From assembly GCF_042658685.1 (NCBI RefSeq), contig NZ_JBHSQY010000001.1: 64,000 nt of DNA; one strand, given 5' to 3'. Below, one piece after another: positions 59,505-64,000 of the stretch; within the stretch, counting starts at the first letter, position 1, and every line of letters starts with the position of its first letter. Both the position numbers and the translations under genes were made by a program. Under the pieces are notes generated by a model that saw only the letters and a program-made list of their open reading frames with translations, searched no databases and had not been told where the DNA came from. The DNA comes from Macrococcoides bohemicum (GTDB lineage Bacteria; Bacillota; Bacilli; Staphylococcales; Staphylococcaceae).

Positions 59505-60902
59505 ATGCAGTGGTTAAAAGATGCAGCTGAAAAGTATCCTGAAAAGTTAGCAATAATCTATTCAAATCAATCGGTAACGTATCTAGATTTATTTCATAAA
59601 GCGTGTCAGGTAGCTTGCAAGCTTTCTGAGTTAAAATATAAAAGAATTGCGCTACAAGCAGAAAATACATTAGATGATTGTTACATGATCCATGGTGCAA
59701 TACTCGCCGGTATTGAACTCGTAATGATTAATAAACACTTAACTGAAACAGAAATTCAAATACAAATGGATTCAGTAAATACTGAATTGTTAATTACAAA
59801 TACTACATTTAAATCGATTCAAACGAAAACTAAATCTTTCATATTAAATAACTTAAATGAACAACCACTTTATCCTGTCGATAATCAACCAAATGATATA
59901 CTTTCTATCATGTTTACTTCTGGCACGACTGGTGTTCAGAAAGCAGTACCACAACGCTTTATCAATCATTTAGCAAGTGCCGGGAATTGTAAAGCAACAT
60001 TTACGTATGACCATAATTCAATTTGGCTGGATGTTCTGCCATTGTTTCATATAAGTGGTTTAAGTATATTATTACGTGCAGTGATTGATGGCTGCACTGT
60101 CGTATTGCATGAAAATTTTGATGCAAGGCAGATTATAGATGACATTAAAGAAAAAGAAATCACGCATCTCTCGCTTGTCCCTCAAACTTTAGAACGTCTC
60201 TTAAGACAAGGACTTAACCAGCAATATGCCCTTCAAGCCATACTGATTGGTGGCGCTAAATTAGATGATCGTTTACTTATTCAGGCACGAAGTGCAGCGC
60301 TACCTATTTATACATCGTTTGGTATGACTGAAACATGTTCACAGATGATTACAGCAACACCACAAGATATCGAGAAGTATCCGAAAAGTGTCGGCCAGGT
60401 AAATCAAAATATCCAATTATTTAATGTAGTGAATCAGGTCGGCGAAATTGGCGTACGTGGGGATAATGTGATGCACGGCTATCTCTATCCTGAAAGTGCA
60501 AATCAAGAAGTATTCATAGATGGATTTTTCTTAACAGGAGATATCGGGTATATCGAGGATGATTACCTGTATATATTAGACCGTCGTAAAGATTTAATTA
60601 TTTCAGGTGGAGAAAACATATATCCTTCAGAAATTGAACAGGTCATATTAAGTCATACACCGGTGCATGCAGCTTGTGTCATTGGTATTGAAGATAGCAA
60701 GTGGGGCAGTGTCCCGGTTTGTTTATATGAAGCAGATTGTAATATGGAGGCAACTATTCAAGATGCATTAAATAATAATATCGCAAAATATAAGCATCCT
60801 AAACAATTTATTCGGGTAAATAATTTAAAACGAACATCGAATGGAAAAATATCACGTCATCAATGTAAGGAATGGTTTGTTCATGAATATCTCAAAGCTT
60901 AA
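59505..60902 (+). CDS. menE: O-succinylbenzoate-CoA ligase
   Basis: A 465-residue acyl-CoA synthetase of the ANL superfamily, activating o-succinylbenzoate with ATP and CoA. The P-loop is MFTSGTTGVQKAVPQR (about 145-160); SFGMTETCSQ and GYLYPESANQEVFIDGFFLTGDIGYIEDDYLYILDRRKDLIISGGENIYPSEIE complete the adenylation site and hinge. The final Lys in RTSNGKISR is the adenylation lysine. ATG 59505 follows AGGACG. menC starts 20 bases before its stop. Confidence 0.94.
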   Translation: MQWLKDAAEKYPEKLAIIYSNQSVTYLDLFHKACQVACKLSELKYKRIALQAENTLDDCYMIHGAILAGIELVMINKHLTETEIQIQMDSVNTELLITNTTFKSIQTKTKSFILNNLNEQPLYPVDNQPNDILSIMFTSGTTGVQKAVPQRFINHLASAGNCKATFTYDHNSIWLDVLPLFHISGLSILLRAVIDGCTVVLHENFDARQIIDDIKEKEITHLSLVPQTLERLLRQGLNQQYALQAILIGGAKLDDRLLIQARSAALPIYTSFGMTETCSQMITATPQDIEKYPKSVGQVNQNIQLFNVVNQVGEIGVRGDNVMHGYLYPESANQEVFIDGFFLTGDIGYIEDDYLYILDRRKDLIISGGENIYPSEIEQVILSHTPVHAACVIGIEDSKWGSVPVCLYEADCNMEATIQDALNNNIAKYKHPKQFIRVNNLKRTSNGKISRHQCKEWFVHEYLKA

Positions 60903-61863
60903 TATTTATTCATATGCTGCACCATTTAAAGCGCCGATTAAGACAAATCTTATTACTTTAAATGAGCGTGAGGTGCTTGTAGCAGGTGTCGTAATTGATG
61001 GTGTGGAATATTATGCGGAAGCAAATAGTTTTGAAACCCCGTGGTATCATTTTGAAACGATAGAAACGGTTTATCAATCACTCGTAAGTCAGTTTGAAAT
61101 AATAAAAAATAGACCATTATCTTCAATAGAAACACTCAATGCTTTACTTGATCCTGAAAAACCGAATGCATCCAGTTGTTTTGATATCATTGCGTATCAA
61201 TATTTTAATCAATTACAGCCAGTGACAGTGTTGATCGGTCAAACGCTACATCATGATGCACGTGCTATTCAACCAAACGCAGCACGTGTAAAATTAAAGA
61301 TGCATAACAATATTTTAGAGCAGGTACAATTCATTCGTAAGACGAGTGATATTCAAATCGTCATCGATGCAAACGGGTTAATGGATGCAAATCATTTTGA
61401 CTTGATCTGTAAACTTTCTGAGTATGACATTCTTTATTTTGAAGAGCCGTTCAGTTCTATTGAAGATTATCGTTCAATCCATCGCTTGAATCCAAAGATT
61501 AATCTTGCCATCGATGAAAGTGCGACTGATGCGCATACGATACAACAATTTTATAATATAGGCGTTAATACTGCTGTTATTAAATATAGTAGATTAGGTG
61601 GCGTGACTAGTGCACTTAAGATAAAAGAAAACTTACCAGAAATGAACCTCGTATCTGGAGGCATGTATGAATTCGGACTAAGTAAATATTTTACGGCGCT
61701 GCTCGGTGAAACATTTCAGACTGTACCAGACATTACGCCGAAAGGTACTTATTTTGCGCATGACTTTACTGAATATGATGAAATAAACGAAGGCAACCAA
61801 CTGATTTTATCAGTACCAGAAGTAAAGAAATCTCATCTCACATTATTAGCTTCTTACGATTAA
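60883..61863 (+). CDS. menC: o-Succinylbenzoate synthase
   Basis: A 326-residue enolase-superfamily enzyme that dehydrates SHCHC to o-succinylbenzoate. The barrel catalytic residues are seen: VKLKMHNN (KxK motif with the general-base Lys), DANGLMD (metal Asp), FEEPFS (metal Glu), AIDESATD (metal Asp) and INTAVIKYSRLGGV with the second Lys. ATG 60883 lies within the end of menE and has AAGGAATGG upstream; a longer frame starting at 60841 is fully inside menE. Terminator at 61879-61912 follows. Confidence 0.92.
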   Translation: MNISKLNIYSYAAPFKAPIKTNLITLNEREVLVAGVVIDGVEYYAEANSFETPWYHFETIETVYQSLVSQFEIIKNRPLSSIETLNALLDPEKPNASSCFDIIAYQYFNQLQPVTVLIGQTLHHDARAIQPNAARVKLKMHNNILEQVQFIRKTSDIQIVIDANGLMDANHFDLICKLSEYDILYFEEPFSSIEDYRSIHRLNPKINLAIDESATDAHTIQQFYNIGVNTAVIKYSRLGGVTSALKIKENLPEMNLVSGGMYEFGLSKYFTALLGETFQTVPDITPKGTYFAHDFTEYDEINEGNQLILSVPEVKKSHLTLLASYD

Positions 61864-61878
61864 TAAAGCTGTATAAAT

Positions 61879-61912
61879 AAAAAGGAAATTCCATTTCGGA
61901 ATTTCCTTTTTT
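61879..61912. terminator. Terminator of menEC and of yidD
   Basis: Stem AAAAAGGAAATTCC/GGAATTTCCTTTTT with loop ATTTC and T run, between convergent genes. Confidence 0.92.
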
Positions 61913-62141
61913 AATGATGATGATGTTCTTTGTCTGGGACTGGGTCATAACCACCTGGATGAAATGGGTGACATTTAAGGATTCTTACTATCGTTAAATA
62001 GCTACCTTTTAGTGCACCGTGTGTTTCAATTGCTTCTAATCCATATTGTGAACATGTCGGTGTGAAGCGGCATGTGGGTGGCGTCATCGGTGAGATATAG
62101 TTTCTGTAAAACTTAATACCAGCTAATAATAGTTGTTTCAT
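61911..62141 (-). CDS. yidD: Membrane insertion efficiency factor YidD
   Basis: A 76-residue amphipathic protein that helps insertion of membrane proteins by YidC. The family motif with three cysteines is present: YISPMTPPTCRFTPTCSQYGLEAI (about 15-38), then RILKCHPFHPGGYDPVP. The C-terminal histidine run HHHH follows. ATG 62141 follows TAGGAG. It starts nine bases after the lipoprotein gene upstream, in one operon. Confidence 0.93.
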   Translation of the reverse strand: MKQLLLAGIKFYRNYISPMTPPTCRFTPTCSQYGLEAIETHGALKGSYLTIVRILKCHPFHPGGYDPVPDKEHHHH

Positions 62142-62150
62142 AATAATCTC

Positions 62151-62924
62151 CTAATCTATTTCATCTGCTTTATACATAGCAACATTTGTCTTATTAAAGG
62201 CCTTATAATGCGTTTCCTGTGTCATTAATATCGTAACAGGTTTATTTTTAATTTTAGCATTGACTTTGATATCGAATGACAATGTTTTGGGTAGCTTATT
62301 CACGGGTGATAATTCAACATCAAATGAACCACTTTGAATTTTAATATCTGTGAGATCATTAAATGTAGACACTTGATTCATGCTTGAGAAATCGACACCA
62401 TAATCAAATAGATGCTTTAAATTCTGAGAGTTACCTTGATATTGAATTGTGCTATCCGTCGTTTTTATATTATCAACTTCTTTTTTGACGACATTTTGAA
62501 CAATATCTGTTAAATTAACCATATTTGATTGAACACTTGAAAAGTACTGGATATCAGCATTGCGTGCGCGATAATTTAAATATTGAGGTTCAGGAAAAGC
62601 TTCGATATTACCATCATCCATATTGAATATAACAGACTTTACATGATATTTCGTGTTATTTGAATCAGCTTTAATAAGTAGCGCGCTTTTATTAATCGTA
62701 TCAAATTGAGATGCGGTATCCTGTGTAAACTTTGTTGTGAACTTATCATATGAAATTGTTGTCTTATTAGTAGCATCGAGAGAAATGCTGTCTGTTGCTT
62801 TAATATTCTTCTGCATTCGAGCGATAATCTGGTCTTTCGTTAACGGTTTCTTTTTTTCTTGTGGTGCTGCACAACCGGTAATAATTAATGTTAAAATAAT
62901 AAAAAGTACAGTTAATTTTTTCAT
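62151..62924 (-). CDS. Lipoprotein, DUF6612-like
   Basis: A 257-residue secreted lipoprotein. The signal peptide KKLTVLFIILTLIITGCAAP ends in a lipobox with Cys18 for lipidation. The mature part has repeating strand-turn sequences such as ISLDATNKTTISYDK and DIKIQSGSFDVELSPVNKLPKTLSFDIKVNAKIKNKPVTILMTQETHY, resembling the LppX-like/DUF6612 family that is thought to bind lipids or act in the envelope. Not firmly identified. ATG 62924 follows AGAGGT. First gene of the operon with yidD. Confidence 0.75.
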   Translation of the reverse strand: MKKLTVLFIILTLIITGCAAPQEKKKPLTKDQIIARMQKNIKATDSISLDATNKTTISYDKFTTKFTQDTASQFDTINKSALLIKADSNNTKYHVKSVIFNMDDGNIEAFPEPQYLNYRARNADIQYFSSVQSNMVNLTDIVQNVVKKEVDNIKTTDSTIQYQGNSQNLKHLFDYGVDFSSMNQVSTFNDLTDIKIQSGSFDVELSPVNKLPKTLSFDIKVNAKIKNKPVTILMTQETHYKAFNKTNVAMYKADEID

Positions 62925-62968
62925 AGTGACCTCTGGATAGATAATTTTGTGATGAATGGAGCAGATTA

Positions 62969-63439
62969 ATGGTTTTTACAGATCATGTTGGCAATAAAGT
63001 AATCCTCGAAATAAAAGATAGGACCGATATTCCAAAAAGTAAACATGTACTAATGATAACAAACTTTAAGGGTAATATGCTACTTACGAATAATAAAATT
63101 CGGGGTATTGAATTTCCAGGTGGTAAGGTTGAGTATGGTGAAACACCTATTGAGGCAATGCATCGTGAATTATATGAAGAAACTGGTGGCGTAGTACGTA
63201 ATTATGAGTTTATAGGCACCTATACCGTATATGATCAGACACCATTCAGTAAAGATGTCTTCTATGTAGAAGTAGCACATATTGACAAGCTTGAAGATTA
63301 TATGGAAACAGATGGGCCGGTAATTGCAAAGGCTCTGGAAGATATTCAGACAGAAGATAAAAGTTTCCTGCTAAAAGATGATTGCATTCTGTACATATTA
63401 GATACACTAAAGGAGCGTTTTGATGTTCATTACGAGTAA
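62969..63439 (+). CDS. ytkD: NUDIX hydrolase YtkD
   Basis: A 156-residue NUDIX hydrolase that cleaves nucleoside triphosphates to monophosphates. The NUDIX box is G-GGKVEYGETPIEAMHRELYEETGG (about 48-72), with all catalytic glutamates present (E-x7-RELYEE-x-GG). The Bacillus YtkD relative sanitises oxidised purine nucleotides; that role is carried by similarity. ATG 62969 follows GGAG. It overlaps the next gene by 17 bases. Confidence 0.9.
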   Translation: MVFTDHVGNKVILEIKDRTDIPKSKHVLMITNFKGNMLLTNNKIRGIEFPGGKVEYGETPIEAMHRELYEETGGVVRNYEFIGTYTVYDQTPFSKDVFYVEVAHIDKLEDYMETDGPVIAKALEDIQTEDKSFLLKDDCILYILDTLKERFDVHYE

Positions 63440-64000
63440 AGTAATTCCAGCTTCTTATCAAGGTATAAGTTTTCAGGAGATAACTTATCAGTCTGACGCA
63501 TTTGAAGTTAAAGGCTTATTATATGAGCCGAAACTTGTAGCGCGAATCGTTATATATCTTCGCGGTGGAAAAGGGCAGGTAGGGACGCTTAGACCAGCTG
63601 GACTGATGCGTTTTGCCTATCCGAATACACTTGTTGCAGCACCTTATTACCGTGGCACGCATCATAATGGTCAGGATGAGTTTGGTGGAAGTGACCGTGA
63701 GGATGTATATGCGCTTGTGCGTATATTAAGAAAAAAGTATCCAGATGTACCATTACATTTTATAGGTTTTTCACGCGGGGGTATTCAAGGACTCGTTACT
63801 TATCAGGATAGTGACGTGACATCCTTTATTACATGGGGTGGTGTATCGAGTATTTATTACATGTATGATGAGCGACTAGACTTGCGCAGCATGTTAAAGC
63901 GTATCGTCGGTCCTATTACAGATAAAGCCGCCTATGATAAGCGCGAAGGCATTGAACTGATAAAAGCAGACAGTCCTCCAATTATGATAATTCACGGAAC
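63423..64000 (+). CDS. Alpha/beta hydrolase, prolyl oligopeptidase type (cut by window end)
   Basis: The open frame starts at ATG 63423, after AAAGGAGCG, and has no stop up to 64000; at least 192 residues are visible. The start MFITSKVIPASYQGISFQEITYQSD is followed by a fold in which IYLRGGKGQVGTLRP forms the oxyanion region and FIGFSRGGIQGLVTY holds the nucleophile Ser (GFSRGG). This is the prolyl oligopeptidase / esterase type of hydrolase. Catalytic Asp and His lie beyond the window. Overlaps ytkD by 17 bases, so translation is coupled. Confidence 0.85.
   Translation, partial: MFITSKVIPASYQGISFQEITYQSDAFEVKGLLYEPKLVARIVIYLRGGKGQVGTLRPAGLMRFAYPNTLVAAPYYRGTHHNGQDEFGGSDREDVYALVRILRKKYPDVPLHFIGFSRGGIQGLVTYQDSDVTSFITWGGVSSIYYMYDERLDLRSMLKRIVGPITDKAAYDKREGIELIKADSPPIMIIHG

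Overview
The window reads as chromosomal core sequence of a low-GC Gram-positive coccus of the family Staphylococcaceae. The evidence is the gene content and order (glnPQ, fumC, airSR-like genes, yhaO-yhaN-yhaM-prsA-hpr-yhaH-hit-ecsAB, traP, hemE-hemH-hemY, lplA, comK, the men cluster, yidD, ytkD), the strong AT bias, and a glycyl tRNA of the type staphylococci use for peptidoglycan bridges. Many proteins look diverged from Staphylococcus itself. Macrococcus or a close relative is my best guess, but that is inference from memory, not a search result.

Layout. 1-1912: a dense tRNA cluster, probably the tail of an rRNA-linked array, ending in the unusual tRNA-Gly and a terminator. 1913-2300: a candidate small RNA on the minus strand and a lone tRNA-Leu. 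2300-8745: accessory-like genes: an acetyltransferase, a PH-domain protein, a remnant of a possible antitoxin, a DMT exporter, a J-domain/HIRAN pair, a DUF1232 protein, a broken gene, a second divergent ClpP behind a CtsR-like box, and a PTS IIC-type membrane protein. 8749-17321: aminotransferase, glnPQ, queG-trmL-nfsA, small proteins, fumC with a candidate cre site. 17352-26099: ppx-ppk, nitroreductase, pseudouridine synthase, a GNAT/nitrilase fusion, and an AirSR-like oxygen/redox two-component system. 26226-33777: small acetyltransferase, membrane protein with a decayed neighbour copy, CDF transporter, glutamate symporter, regulator, DUF445 and YheA proteins, hemZ.

33874-44263: the yhaO-yhaN-yhaM exonuclease operon, then prsA, a DUF3267 protein, hpr, yhaH and hit on the minus strand, then ecsAB. 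44264-49347: traP divergent from the coproporphyrin-dependent heme genes hemE-hemH-hemY, then lplA. 49423-50434: an IDEAL-domain protein divergent from comK. 50514-52742: a second, interrupted set of tRNA genes around panE, containing a single N at 52608 that cuts a tRNA-Glu and very probably marks a collapsed or joined repeat. 52959-61863: small conserved proteins, menA (minus), and menF-menD-menH-menB and menE-menC (plus), which together cover menaquinone synthesis from chorismate except MenI and MenG. 61911-64000: yidD with a lipoprotein gene, ytkD, and a hydrolase gene running off the window.

No phage, insertion sequence, CRISPR array, restriction system or rRNA gene was seen. The points most worth a second look are the second ClpP with its CtsR-like operator, the unannotated small RNA at about 1975-2066, the peptidoglycan-type tRNA-Gly, the J-domain/HIRAN pair, and the N-containing break at 52608.
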